Below are positions 33,619 through 42,050 of a DNA stretch of 64,000 nt, one piece after another. The notes under the pieces are model-generated. The model saw only the letters and a program-made list of their open reading frames with translations. It was not told where the DNA came from and ran no database searches. This DNA comes from JAWXBK01 sp040878185 (GTDB lineage Bacteria > Pseudomonadota > Alphaproteobacteria > Dongiales > Dongiaceae). The position numbers were made by a program, and so were the translations under genes. The stretch lies in contig JBBDMS010000050.1 in assembly GCA_040878185.1 (NCBI GenBank), positions 1 to 64,000 on the forward strand, in the 5' to 3' direction. Numbering within the stretch: the first letter of the stretch is position 1; the number at the start of each line of letters is the position of its first letter.

Positions 33619-35529
33619 CTACCAGCCGCCACCGCCGCCACCGCCACCGCCGCCGCCCGACGATCCACCGCCGCCCGAACCGCCGGTCCGTCCGCCCGAG
33701 TTCGGGTTGGTGGATGCCGCCGCCACGCTGCCCGAGAAGGCGCGGCCGAAACTACCGATCTCGCTGCCGCTGAAGCGCGTACCGCCATACCAGCGCGGTC
33801 GATAGGCCTGGTTGGTCTCGGCGGTGATCCGCTGGAACACATCTTCGAACTGCTGCGCCCATTGGTCTTCGACACCGAGGGCAACGGCATAAGGGAGCAG
33901 CGACTCGAAATGTTCCGGTGTGCGCTCCGGCGGATGATGAAAGGCGAGCCGGTCCTTTTCGGCCACGCTGAGATAGAGGCGCATGCCTTCGATCTCGTCG
34001 GCTTGCGCACGGCCGAGCGGCGTGCGCGCTTCCAGGAGCTTGAAGAAGATGATGTTGATTGCGCTTGCCGCAACGAGAACGATCAGCCCGACCGGCCCGA
34101 TCGCAGCGATCTGTTCCGACGCGCCGAAAATCCAGGCGCCGAGAAACGGCACGGAGAACAGCGAGAAGATGATCGCGCCCGGCAGGTTCTTCCAGCCGCG
34201 CCCCGCGAAGAAATCCCGCCACAGGCCGACGGTCTTCCATAACAGCATCGCGCAGCCGAAGGTCCACGCCCCGAGCCAGAGCGACATGAAGATCGCGACG
34301 GCGGGATCGTTGCCGAAGGCGGCAACCGCCACCCAGACCAGCAGGGTGAGAACAATGCCCGGAATGAACCAGATCCGGTTTCGGACGAAGAACTTGCGGT
34401 CGTATTCGCCCTCCAGATGCGATTTCAGGACGGCCTGTGCCTTCTGCAGAATCTTGCGGTTCGATTGCTCGACCCTGAACAGCTGCTCGGCACCCAGAAA
34501 CAATCGGTCCAGAATTCTGCGTTCGCCGGGCGATAGCGGCTTCTTCGTGGCTTCGTCGATGTCGTCGCGCCGCACGATCGTGTATTTTTTCTTTTCGGTT
34601 TCCTCGATGCGCAGCCAGCCCTTGGCGGCCATGCTGACGATCGCGCTTACGAACGTCATCGAATCGAACCGCATGCGGTCGAGGAAGCGCATCGCGGCGG
34701 GCGGCAGATCGCTTTCCCAGCGCGCGATGACCGGGCCGCCTTTGGGGTCGCGACCGACTTTGCTCCAGGCGATGAGGTAATAGAGCAGGACCAGCAGCAG
34801 CCCGCCGAACCCGACCATCGCTGCCATGCCGGCGCCCTGGCGGAGCAGACGGTCGGCCGTCGACGGCGGCGTGACGACACCCTTCGGGAAACCGACCGCG
34901 ACGGTCAGCCCTTCGCCGGGTCGCAGTACGGCGGTCGTCTCGAACAGCACGCTCTTGTCGCCCATGGCGCGCTGCACATAGTCCTGACGGTTCTCGTCGG
35001 CATAGCCGGTATATCCGTGCGCCTCGAGCACCTCGGCGCTCGCCGGCAAAATGACCAGCGCCCGCGCCCGGTCGATCGGGAACGCCCATTCATTGCCGGT
35101 CGCATTCCAGTAGATCTCGTCATGGTCGTCGGCGTAACCGACCTGATCTTCCATCCGATAGCGGATCAGATAGGTCTGCGCGCGCTCCGGTAGCAGCACA
35201 TCGGGATCGCCGATGCGGATGCGGACGCCGTCCGAGATCGATTCGGTCGACCAGGGTTCCGGCTTGCCGTTGCGGGTGACTTCGATCACCTCGAAACCGC
35301 CGCGGCCGCTGCTGCCGAAGGGAATGTCGCGGACGATGCCGCGTTTGATCTGGTCGCCTTCGACATTCACCGTGATCGCTTCGGTGACGGATATGGCGCC
35401 GTCGTTTTCGACCACGATCTTGACGTCGAAATCGAGGATACGCTCTTCGGCGAGTGCCGGCGCGGTCGAGGAAAACACGAAGGCGAGCAGCGCGGCTGCG
35501 AGAAACCCGGCCGCGCGCAACGGGCTCAT
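33619..35529 (-). CDS. DUF2207 membrane protein with glycine-rich tail
   Basis: This 636-residue envelope protein has a signal peptide (FLAAALLAFVFSSTAPALA), an exported DUF2207 beta-domain (residues 28-220), a first helix near 235 (MAAMVGFGGLLLVLLYYLIAW), a cytoplasmic helical region, further helices between about 385 and 510, and a C-terminus rich in Ser/Gly ending in a run of glycines and a final Trp. The glycine tail recalls TPM-type proteins that accompany LemA. It overlaps the LemA stop by 4 bp (ATGA), so the two are one unit. Molecular function unknown. Confidence 0.88.
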   Translation of the reverse strand: MSPLRAAGFLAAALLAFVFSSTAPALAEERILDFDVKIVVENDGAISVTEAITVNVEGDQIKRGIVRDIPFGSSGRGGFEVIEVTRNGKPEPWSTESISDGVRIRIGDPDVLLPERAQTYLIRYRMEDQVGYADDHDEIYWNATGNEWAFPIDRARALVILPASAEVLEAHGYTGYADENRQDYVQRAMGDKSVLFETTAVLRPGEGLTVAVGFPKGVVTPPSTADRLLRQGAGMAAMVGFGGLLLVLLYYLIAWSKVGRDPKGGPVIARWESDLPPAAMRFLDRMRFDSMTFVSAIVSMAAKGWLRIEETEKKKYTIVRRDDIDEATKKPLSPGERRILDRLFLGAEQLFRVEQSNRKILQKAQAVLKSHLEGEYDRKFFVRNRIWFIPGIVLTLLVWVAVAAFGNDPAVAIFMSLWLGAWTFGCAMLLWKTVGLWRDFFAGRGWKNLPGAIIFSLFSVPFLGAWIFGASEQIAAIGPVGLIVLVAASAINIIFFKLLEARTPLGRAQADEIEGMRLYLSVAEKDRLAFHHPPERTPEHFESLLPYAVALGVEDQWAQQFEDVFQRITAETNQAYRPRWYGGTRFSGSEIGSFGRAFSGSVAAASTNPNSGGRTGGSGGGGSSGGGGGGGGGGGW

Positions 35530-36107
35530 CGCTTGAAGTCGACCGCTACCGGCTTGCGCGCTGCTGCGGCCTCGTCGGCGTCAAGTTCGAAATAAGTGGC
35601 CGCAGTAAACTTGAAGGCATTTGCGACCAGATTGCTCGGGAACTGCTGGATCGCGTCGTTCATCTCGCGCGCCGAGCCGTTATAGAAGCGGCGCGAACGC
35701 TGGATATGATCCTCGATCTCGGCGAGGTCGCGCTGCATCTGCAGAAAGTTCTCGTTCGACTTGAGTTCGGGATAGGCCTCCGCCACGGCGAACAGGCTTT
35801 TGAGGGCTCCGCTCAGCATGTTTTCGCTCTTGGCCTGATCGGCGGCGCTGCCCTGATTCGAAATCGCGGCGGCGCGCGCCTTGACGACGGCCTCGAACAC
35901 GTCGCGTTCCTGCGTCGCGTAACCTTTCACGGTCTCGACCAGGTTCGGCACGAGGTCGTAGCGCCGCTTCATCTGCACCTGGATGTCGCTCCACGCCTCG
36001 GCGATCCGGTTCCGGAGCGAGACGAGGCGGTTGTAGGTCACCCAGACATAGATGCCGACCGCAAGCGGAATGGCGATAACGATGAGGAGTATGATGGTAC
36101 CGGTCAT
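35526..36107 (-). CDS. LemA family protein
   Basis: This 193-residue LemA protein has an N-terminal membrane helix (IILLIVIAIPLAVGIYVWV, residues 4-22) and a helical bundle with the family blocks YNRLVSLRNRIAEAWSDIQVQMKRRYDLVPNL (two parts), ENMLSGALKSLFAVAEAYPELKSNENF and SRRFYNGSAREMNDAIQQFPSNLVA. It is coupled to the DUF2207 gene downstream, a conserved partnership. Relatives are linked to envelope stress or protease systems, without defined biochemistry. Confidence 0.93.
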   Translation of the reverse strand: MTGTIILLIVIAIPLAVGIYVWVTYNRLVSLRNRIAEAWSDIQVQMKRRYDLVPNLVETVKGYATQERDVFEAVVKARAAAISNQGSAADQAKSENMLSGALKSLFAVAEAYPELKSNENFLQMQRDLAEIEDHIQRSRRFYNGSAREMNDAIQQFPSNLVANAFKFTAATYFELDADEAAAARKPVAVDFKR

Positions 36108-36158
36108 GGGCCAAGCTTAGCCGGGCCCGGGGCCGCGGGCGAGGGGGAAAGACGGTGC

Positions 36159-37847
36159 CTAGTTCCGTCCTGACAGCAGGCCGCGCGCGATGACATGGGC
36201 CTGGATTTCGGCGGCGCCCTCGAAAATATTGAGGATGCGCGCATCGCAGAGGACGCGGCTCACCGCATATTCCTCGGCGTAGCCGTTGCCGCCATGCACC
36301 TGCAGCGCATTGTCGGCGGCGGCCCAGGCGACGCGCGCCGCCAGCAGTTTCGCCATGCCGGCTTCGATATCGCAGCGCCGGTCGCCATCCTTCTCGCGCG
36401 CGGCGAAATAGGTGAGCTGGCGCGCGATCATCGTTTCGGTCGCCATCATCGCGAGCTTGACCGCGACGCGCGGAAACTCGGCTATTTTCCTGCCGAAGGC
36501 GATGCGCTCCTGCGCATAGCCCAGCGCGAGTTCGAGCGCGTTCTGCGCGACGCCGACGGCGCGCGCCGCGGTCTGCACGCGCGCGCTCTCGAACGTCGCC
36601 ATGAGCTGCTTGAACCCGTTGCCTTCCTCGCCGCCGAGCAGATTCGCTGCCGGTACCTCGAAATTGTCGAAGGCAAGTTCGTATTCCTTCATGCCGCGGT
36701 AACCGAGCACGCGGATCTCGCTGCCGGTCATGCCCTTGGCCGGAAACGGGTCTGCGTCGGTGCCGCGCGGTTTCGGTGCGAGGAACATCGAGAGCCCGCG
36801 CCAGTCGGTCGAATTCGGATCGGTGCGCGCGAGCAAGGTCATCATGTCGGAACGCGCCGCGTGCGTGATCCAGGTCTTGTTGCCGGTGATGCGGTAGACG
36901 TCGCCGTCGCGCACCGCACGGGTCTTCAGCGCGCCGAGGTCGGAGCCGGTGCCGGGTTCGGTGAACACCGCCGTCGGCAAAATTTCGCCCGAGGCGAGTT
37001 TCGGCAGCCATGCGACCTTCTGTGCTTCGGTGCCGCCGATCCGGATCATTTCGGCCGCGATCTCCGAGCGCGTGCCGAGCGAGCCGAGCCCGATATAACC
37101 GCGTGCCAGTTCTTCTGTGACGACGCACATCGCGATCTTGCCCATGCCGAGCCCGCCGAATTCTTCCGGCACGGTGAGCCCGAAAATACCGAGCCCGGCG
37201 AGCTCTTCGATCACCGACATCGGGATCAATTCGTCCTTGCGATGCCAGTCATGCGCATCGGCGGCGTGATCGTCGGCAATGCGGCGGAACTGGTCGCGCA
37301 CCATCGCGAGTGTTTCGTCGCCGAGCGCCGCATCCCCGCAATCGCCATCGGCGATCAGCGCCGCAAGCCGCATCCGGGCCGCGTTGCCGCCGGCCGCGAT
37401 CAGGGTTGCTACCGGCTGTGCGTTCGCGAAACCCTGCGCCGCCGTCTGCGCATCGGGGCCGGCATCCGCCGCCCGCGCGATCTCGCCTTGGCTCATCGGC
37501 AGGCCGCCGGCCATCTGTGCGAGATATTCGCCAAAGCCGATCTGCAGCATCAGCGCTTCGCGCTCGCCGAGCCGGCCATCGCCGTCGAGGCGCTCGGCCC
37601 AGCGCAGCATTTCGCGCAGCGCCATCGCGTAGGTCGCGAACCAGGCAAAACCGTGGGCCGCGAACTGCTCGCGATCGAGCGACGCGGCATCGATCTTGCC
37701 GGCGCGCGTCACGCTTTCGGCGACCGCCGCCTTCAGCCGCGCGACGAGCGCCTCGGCTTCCGCCAGCGCCGCTGCACAGAGCGGCAGCAGGTCGGGAAGA
37801 CGCGCACTCGCGGCAGTTTCAGATTTGAGTTCGACAGTGAGACTCAT
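36159..37847 (-). CDS. mcd: Probable (2S)-methylsuccinyl-CoA dehydrogenase
   Basis: This 562-residue acyl-CoA dehydrogenase is longer than ordinary members (about 380-400) because of an N-terminal helical domain of roughly 150 residues, the architecture of methylsuccinyl-CoA dehydrogenase. The core holds VTEELARGYIGLGSLGTRSEIAAEMI, TAVFTEPGTGSDLGALKTRA and QVHGGNGYAEEYAVSRVLCDARILNIFEGAAEIQ (in pieces). The expected reaction is (2S)-methylsuccinyl-CoA to mesaconyl-CoA with electrons to ETF. Location one gene away from ccr supports this; a generic acyl-CoA dehydrogenase is the alternative. The upstream region is cut by an assembly gap. Confidence 0.85.
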   Translation of the reverse strand: MSLTVELKSETAASARLPDLLPLCAAALAEAEALVARLKAAVAESVTRAGKIDAASLDREQFAAHGFAWFATYAMALREMLRWAERLDGDGRLGEREALMLQIGFGEYLAQMAGGLPMSQGEIARAADAGPDAQTAAQGFANAQPVATLIAAGGNAARMRLAALIADGDCGDAALGDETLAMVRDQFRRIADDHAADAHDWHRKDELIPMSVIEELAGLGIFGLTVPEEFGGLGMGKIAMCVVTEELARGYIGLGSLGTRSEIAAEMIRIGGTEAQKVAWLPKLASGEILPTAVFTEPGTGSDLGALKTRAVRDGDVYRITGNKTWITHAARSDMMTLLARTDPNSTDWRGLSMFLAPKPRGTDADPFPAKGMTGSEIRVLGYRGMKEYELAFDNFEVPAANLLGGEEGNGFKQLMATFESARVQTAARAVGVAQNALELALGYAQERIAFGRKIAEFPRVAVKLAMMATETMIARQLTYFAAREKDGDRRCDIEAGMAKLLAARVAWAAADNALQVHGGNGYAEEYAVSRVLCDARILNIFEGAAEIQAHVIARGLLSGRN

Positions 37848-37862
37848 AATAACTCTGACTTT

Positions 37863-38045
37863 ACCCCCTCCCCCTGCCNNNNNNNNNNGCCGCGGTCAGC
37901 CGCGGCAGACCGCGGCGTGAGGGAGGGGGAAGGGGAGGGGTTGCGAGCGGAGAGAGCAGCAAGCGCGTCTTGCCTCTTCACCCCCACCTTGACCCTCCCC
38001 CGCATGTCGCGGTCGGCCGCGACCGATCGCGGCGTGGGGGAGAGA
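37863..38045. repeat. Two copies of a GC-rich palindromic repeat
   Basis: Copy one (37889-37925, interrupted on its left by N) and copy two (37994-38045) share CGCGGTC-N-GCCGCG ... CGCGGCGTG-N-GGGAG, flanked by C-rich and G-rich arms (CCCCCTCCCCC ... GGGAGGGGG; CCCTCCCCCGC ... GTGGGGGAG). Each copy can fold into a long hairpin. They lie between mcd and ccr and look like REP-type extragenic palindromes. Confidence 0.7.
37879..37888. other. Assembly gap of ten N
   Basis: Ten N lie in the left arm of the first palindromic repeat, 32 bp upstream of mcd. The repeat probably caused the break. Missing sequence could include the mcd promoter. Confidence 0.95.
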
Positions 38046-38075
38046 ATTTCTTATCGGGCGCGCGCGTTACGCCCC

Positions 38076-39383
38076 CTATTCCTCCGCCGCGTCCTCGAGC
38101 GTGCGCAGGCCGGGGCGCTTCGCCTGGACCAGCACCGCCATGTTGCCCGGCTTGTGCTGGTTCTTCCACATCTTGGTGTGCGCGCGCGGAATGTCGTTCC
38201 AGGAAAACACTTCCGACATGCAGGGATCGATACGACGTTCGATTACGAGCTGGTTCGCCTGGGCCGCCTGCAGCAGATTCGCGAAATGGCTGCCCTGGAT
38301 GCGCTTCTGTCGCATCCACACAAAACGCGCGTCGAAGGTGATGTTGTAGCCGGTGGTGCCGGCGCAGAACACGACCATACCGCCGCGCTTCACGACGAAG
38401 CAGGAGACCGGGAAGGTCGATTCGCCCGGATGTTCAAAGACGAAATCGACGTCGTTGCCTTTGCCGGTGATTGCCCAGATCGCCTTGCCGAACTCGCGGC
38501 ATTTTTTCATGTAATCGCCATACGCGACCGCATCGTCGACATCGGGCAACTGGCCCCAGCAATCGAACTGCGTGCGGTTGATGACGCCCTTGGCGCCGAG
38601 CGAGAGCACGAATTCGCGCTTGGATTCGTCGGAGATGATGCCGATCGCATTGGCGCCCGCCGTCGAGATAAGCTGGATCGCCATCGATCCGAGTCCGCCC
38701 GAGGCGCCCCAGACCAGCACGTTATGGCCGGGCCGGAGGATATGCGGACGATGGCCGAACAGCATGCGGTACGCGGTCGCCAGTGTCAGGGTGTAGCAGG
38801 CGCTCTCTTCCCAGGTGAGATGCCGGGCGCGGTGCATAAGCTGGCGGTCCTGCACGCGCGCGAACTGCGCGAAGGAACCATCCGGCGTCTCGTAGCCCCA
38901 GATTCGCTGCGAGGGCGAGAACATCGGATCGCCGCCATTGCACTCTTCGTCGTCGCCGTCGTCCTGGTTGCAATGCACGACGACCTCGTCGCCCACTTTC
39001 CAGCGCGTCACCTTGGAGCCGATCGCCCACACGACGCCAGCCGCGTCCGAGCCGGCGATGTGATAATCCGCCTTGTGCACGTCGAACGGCGAAATCGGTT
39101 TGCCGAGCCCGGCCCAGACGCCGTTGTAATTGACGCCGGCGGCCATCACGAGAATCAGCACGTCATGGCTGTCGAGCTTCGGCGTCGGCACGACCTCGAC
39201 CTGCATCGACTGTTCGGGCGGGCCGTGCCGGTCGCGCCGGATGGCCCACGCGTACATGGTCGGCGGCACGAAACCGAGCGGCGGGATCTCGCCGACCTCG
39301 TACAAATCCTTGCCGGCGGGGCCGGCGATCTGGTTGGCGGCCTCGTGACTGGCCGGTTCGGCCTTCGCGGTCATCGCGCTCAT
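38076..39383 (-). CDS. ccr: Crotonyl-CoA carboxylase/reductase
   Basis: This 435-residue MDR enzyme, the hallmark of the ethylmalonyl-CoA pathway, reductively carboxylates crotonyl-CoA with NADPH and CO2 to ethylmalonyl-CoA. Family blocks: PPTMYAWAIRRDRHGPP, ILVMAAGVNYNGVWAGLG, HCNQDDGDDEECNGGDPMFS, TLTLATAYRMLFGHRPH, cofactor loop VLVWGASGGLGSMAIQL, DFVFEHPGESTFPVSCFV and IQGSHFANLLQA. The ATG at 39383 follows GAGGGG; ATG 39374 is a less likely start. The upstream palindrome at 39478 is a candidate operator. Confidence 0.97.
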   Translation of the reverse strand: MSAMTAKAEPASHEAANQIAGPAGKDLYEVGEIPPLGFVPPTMYAWAIRRDRHGPPEQSMQVEVVPTPKLDSHDVLILVMAAGVNYNGVWAGLGKPISPFDVHKADYHIAGSDAAGVVWAIGSKVTRWKVGDEVVVHCNQDDGDDEECNGGDPMFSPSQRIWGYETPDGSFAQFARVQDRQLMHRARHLTWEESACYTLTLATAYRMLFGHRPHILRPGHNVLVWGASGGLGSMAIQLISTAGANAIGIISDESKREFVLSLGAKGVINRTQFDCWGQLPDVDDAVAYGDYMKKCREFGKAIWAITGKGNDVDFVFEHPGESTFPVSCFVVKRGGMVVFCAGTTGYNITFDARFVWMRQKRIQGSHFANLLQAAQANQLVIERRIDPCMSEVFSWNDIPRAHTKMWKNQHKPGNMAVLVQAKRPGLRTLEDAAEE

Positions 39384-39477
39384 GTCCCCTCGCAAGTTCG
39401 CTTCGCGCAACCGCCCGTCAGGGCGGACCCGCCGGGACGCTCCAGCAGGCGCATTGGTCTTAGCGGTCGCAAAAAAA

Positions 39478-39492
39478 TATTGCAATGCAATA
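39478..39492 (-). promoter_or_regulatory. 15-bp palindrome upstream of ccr (candidate operator)
   Basis: TATTGCA-A-TGCAATA is a perfect odd-centred inverted repeat, 95-109 bp upstream of the ccr start. On the ccr strand its second half forms TTGCAA, followed after 17 bp by TAAGAC, so it may overlap the -35 region. A near-identical element precedes ecm at 44548-44562. Confidence 0.65.
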
Positions 39493-39534
39493 CAGGCTTC
39501 TTGTTGCGGCCGCCACGCTAAACGAGAAATATTA

Positions 39535-40605
39535 TTACTCTCTACCGGTTTTCTTTCCGCAAATGCCGCGGAGAGCCGCCCAGTCCACCTTTGCCAACCC
39601 CGCGTCACCCTCGGCGGTTCCGGGGGGGGCCGCCGCCGGGGGGGCGAGTTCGGGGTGGGTCGACAGCCAGTCCGGCAATTCGCTGTCCGGCATGTCTTCC
39701 CCGATCTTCCGGAAGAACCGGCCGAGCCCGTCGCTGCGCAGCCCGGCTTCCTCGAGCAGTTCGATGGCACGGGCATCGGCCTCGGTTTCCGCCTCGCGCG
39801 AGTAAGCGAGCATCGCGAGCGCGAACCCGGCATCGCCGACATTGCTGCCGCCGAAAGCGATCGTGACGAGCGCGCCGAGCCCGAGCTGTTCGACGATGCG
39901 TCGGGTCGGATGATCGAGATCGAGATGCGCGATCTCGTGCGCCAAAACGCCCGCCAGCATCTCCGGCCCTTCGGACTCGTCGATCAACCCTTCAAACACC
40001 AGGATGTGATTGCCTGGCAGCGCGATCGCATTCGGCATGCCGATGCGCACGACGTCGACGGTGAACGGCGGCTCGTCGAGCGAGGGCGGTGCGATGCGCT
40101 CGGCAAGATTGCGCAGCGCATTGAGCCCCGCCGTGTTTTCGCAAACGCGCATCTGCTCGATCATGCTCTCATGCATCGCCTCGCCGAGCCGCTGTTCCCA
40201 GATCGGTGGCACCAGCGTCGCCAGGGAGCCCGCGAGCGGTCGCCAGCCGAAATAGCCGGCCGCGACGATCGCGAGCATGGCAAGCGACCAGATCAGGACC
40301 GTGCGTGATTCGAGCAGGCCGCGTCTGCGCCGCCAGCGGCGCAGTTCCGGTCTTGCCGCCAGAATCGCCTCGCGTTCGGGCGAGGGATAAAGAACAAGCC
40401 GGGGCCCTTCGACATCGCCGAGGGCGAACACCATCGATCCGTTCGCCTCGTTCTCGTCGATGACGCAGACCTCGTCGAGCGCCCAATGGGCGAGCAGCCG
40501 GCCGCCATCGTCGCGGATCTCGAGCCGCGACGCGGCGAGGGTCGCATTCGCAGGCCGGCTTGCGGCCGAAAGCCCGTCGTTGAAACGGTCGCGCGGATCG
40601 GACAT
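39535..40605 (-). CDS. M48 family metalloprotease with membrane anchor
   Basis: This 356-residue protein has a cytoplasmic N-terminal region, one helix (LIWSLAMLAIVAAGYFGW, about 104-121) and an M48 peptidase domain with zinc motif LAHEIAHLDLDHP (His223, Glu224, His227) and a downstream third-ligand region AYSREAETEADARAIELLEEAG. It resembles small BepA/Oma1-like envelope proteases. It is encoded 10 bp after the DUF898 gene on the same strand, a recurring pair (YjgN-M48). The C-terminus is Ala/Pro-rich. Confidence 0.88.
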   Translation of the reverse strand: MSDPRDRFNDGLSAASRPANATLAASRLEIRDDGGRLLAHWALDEVCVIDENEANGSMVFALGDVEGPRLVLYPSPEREAILAARPELRRWRRRRGLLESRTVLIWSLAMLAIVAAGYFGWRPLAGSLATLVPPIWEQRLGEAMHESMIEQMRVCENTAGLNALRNLAERIAPPSLDEPPFTVDVVRIGMPNAIALPGNHILVFEGLIDESEGPEMLAGVLAHEIAHLDLDHPTRRIVEQLGLGALVTIAFGGSNVGDAGFALAMLAYSREAETEADARAIELLEEAGLRSDGLGRFFRKIGEDMPDSELPDWLSTHPELAPPAAAPPGTAEGDAGLAKVDWAALRGICGKKTGRE

Positions 40606-40615
40606 GGGCCGTGAC

Positions 40616-41803
40616 CTAGAACATCCCCGGATCGAAAGCTTCCAGCAGCCCTTCGCCGGTTTTGGGTTTCGCGAGCGCCGCCTGTTGCAGCCGTTCCACG
40701 TCGAGTATGCCGCTGACATGAAGGTGGCGGACCACGTAGCGGATGCTGCGCTGGATCACGATCGGTATGGCAAGGCCGGCGGTCAGCACGATCAGCAGGA
40801 AATTGCCGATCGCGAGCATCGCCATGTTGCCGCCGGTCGCGCTGCTGGAAAAGCGCAAATCCTGAAAGCGCGAATGGGCGGCGACAGTTTGTGCGGTCGC
40901 TGCCTGGAACCAGGCGAAGGAGAGCGTATAGAGAAGCGCGACGATCAGCATCGCCAGAACATAGACGGCGATGATCAGTCCGATGATCGCGACCATCGCG
41001 TCGGTATCGCCCGGCGCTTCCGGATCGGTGTTGGAGCTGAAGAGGTCCATCACGCGGTTGAAGAAATCGGCCTGCTGCAGGGCGACGAAGCCGAGCCATC
41101 CCGCGATGCCGAGGCCGATCGCAAAGACGATGAGCCCGATGACGTAGCTCGGATACAGCGTTCGCGATGAGAATGCGACAGACACTTTCTCATCGCCGAA
41201 ATAGGAGCTCCCGAGCCGCCGCTCGATCAGGCGCGAGCGCGCCCAGGGCCAGGCGAGTGTCAGGGTGGCGCCGCTCAATAGCGCGAGCAGGAACGCATAG
41301 AATCCATAGATCCAGGCAGACCCGCTCATGCTGCCGCGTAGGCCGCGCCACACGGTGCGGGTCAGGCGATAGCGCTGCGCGGCATATTGCGCGACGAACG
41401 CGAAATAGCCGATTGCGAGCGCGAAAACGACGTCGAAGTACGGTACCAGTGGCGAATCAAACCCGACGGCGACGATGAATATCTGCGCCAGCGTCGAAAC
41501 GACGAAAAAGAAGCCGAACACGATCAGGAACCCGGCGAACAGTTCCGATCCCTTGCCGGTATACTCGAACGCATCGCCCATGAACCGCGTATGCGACCAG
41601 ACATAGCGGCGAATGTTGGTGCGGCCCCAGAACCGGTAGACGCCGAACGTGACCATGCTCAGCAGCAGGTTCTTGATGAAGAGCCAGTAGAGCCGGCCGA
41701 GCCGTCCGTCATAGTCGAGCAGCGGTCCCGCTGCGACGGGCGGCATTGTTCGCGTTGCCAAGCTGGCGGGAACCGATCCGCCGCCTGCTGCGCTGTCGGT
41801 CAT
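40616..41803 (-). CDS. DUF898 (YjgN-like) membrane protein
   Basis: This 395-residue polytopic protein of the DUF898/YjgN family has about six or more helices. Landmarks: DYDGRLGRLYWLFIKNLLLSMVTFGVYRFWGRTNIRRYVWSH (in parts) near the N-terminus, YTGKGSELFAGFLIVFGFFF, and a repeat of the family pattern in the C-terminal half (YTLSFAWFQAATAQTVAAHSRFQDLRFS). The function is unknown. It is followed by the M48 protease gene, with which it probably forms an envelope module. Confidence 0.87.
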   Translation of the reverse strand: MTDSAAGGGSVPASLATRTMPPVAAGPLLDYDGRLGRLYWLFIKNLLLSMVTFGVYRFWGRTNIRRYVWSHTRFMGDAFEYTGKGSELFAGFLIVFGFFFVVSTLAQIFIVAVGFDSPLVPYFDVVFALAIGYFAFVAQYAAQRYRLTRTVWRGLRGSMSGSAWIYGFYAFLLALLSGATLTLAWPWARSRLIERRLGSSYFGDEKVSVAFSSRTLYPSYVIGLIVFAIGLGIAGWLGFVALQQADFFNRVMDLFSSNTDPEAPGDTDAMVAIIGLIIAVYVLAMLIVALLYTLSFAWFQAATAQTVAAHSRFQDLRFSSSATGGNMAMLAIGNFLLIVLTAGLAIPIVIQRSIRYVVRHLHVSGILDVERLQQAALAKPKTGEGLLEAFDPGMF

Positions 41804-41896
41804 GGGTGTTGTCCCCCGAAACCCCGCGCAGACGCTAAGTGGCCCCGATCATGAGCGCAAGCGGCCTCTGCTCACTTGCCTGCGAGTTGGTCGGGC

Positions 41897-41926
41897 TTGA
41901 CAGGAAATGCGTCGCGGGTCTATTTC
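41897..41926 (+). promoter_or_regulatory. Candidate promoter of the metZ leader
   Basis: TTGACA (41897-41902) and TATTTC (41921-41926) are separated by 18 bp. Transcription would begin around 41933, just before the SAM-II aptamer that starts at 41938, which makes this assignment attractive despite the imperfect -10. Confidence 0.5.
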
Positions 41927-41937
41927 CGCTGCGACTT

Positions 41938-41984
41938 CGTGGCGATTTGAGCCGGCTTGCGGCCACGTAAAACAAGCAGCTAAA
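41938..41984 (+). ncRNA. SAM-II riboswitch
   Basis: The sequence has the complete SAM-II architecture. P1 is CGTGGC (41938-41943) with GCCACG (41962-41967). The conserved GATTTG follows P1. The pseudoknot pairs GCTTG (41955-41959) with CAAGC (41973-41977), and the conserved 3' GCTAAA is at 41979-41984. SAM binding normally lowers expression of downstream methionine genes. It precedes metZ by 100 bp, with an intrinsic terminator between. Confidence 0.93.
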
Positions 41985-41999
41985 AGGCCTTGGTTGCCC

Positions 42000-42017
42000 G
42001 CGGGAATCCGTTCCCGC
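42000..42017 (+). promoter_or_regulatory. Hairpin between riboswitch and terminator
   Basis: GCGGGAA-TCCG-TTCCCGC is a perfect 7-bp stem with a 4-nt loop between the aptamer and the terminator. It may organise the expression platform; it has no T-run of its own. Confidence 0.55.
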
Positions 42018-42022
42018 CAGAA

Positions 42023-42050
42023 CCTCGGCCTCCGACGGCCGGGGTTTTTT
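42023..42050 (+). terminator. Intrinsic terminator in the metZ leader
   Basis: CCTCGGCC-TCCGAC-GGCCGGGG forms an 8-bp stem (one G-T pair) followed immediately by TTTTTT. Its place downstream of the SAM-II aptamer and upstream of the metZ ribosome site indicates SAM-dependent transcription attenuation. Confidence 0.85.

Noticed and set aside
33619..33680. Run of GCC/CCG triplets as a candidate tandem repeat element
   Set aside because: It encodes the glycine-rich C-terminal tail of the DUF2207 protein and is explained by coding sequence.
38968..38978. TTGCAATGCAC inside ccr, close to the operator motif
   Set aside because: It encodes the conserved VVHCNQDD segment of the enzyme, so the match is explained by coding constraint and it is not intergenic.
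36195..39521. Very long open frame on the plus strand across mcd and ccr
   Set aside because: It runs antisense to two well-conserved genes, contains the N gap and shows only Arg/His/Gly-rich composition typical of GC-rich shadow frames.
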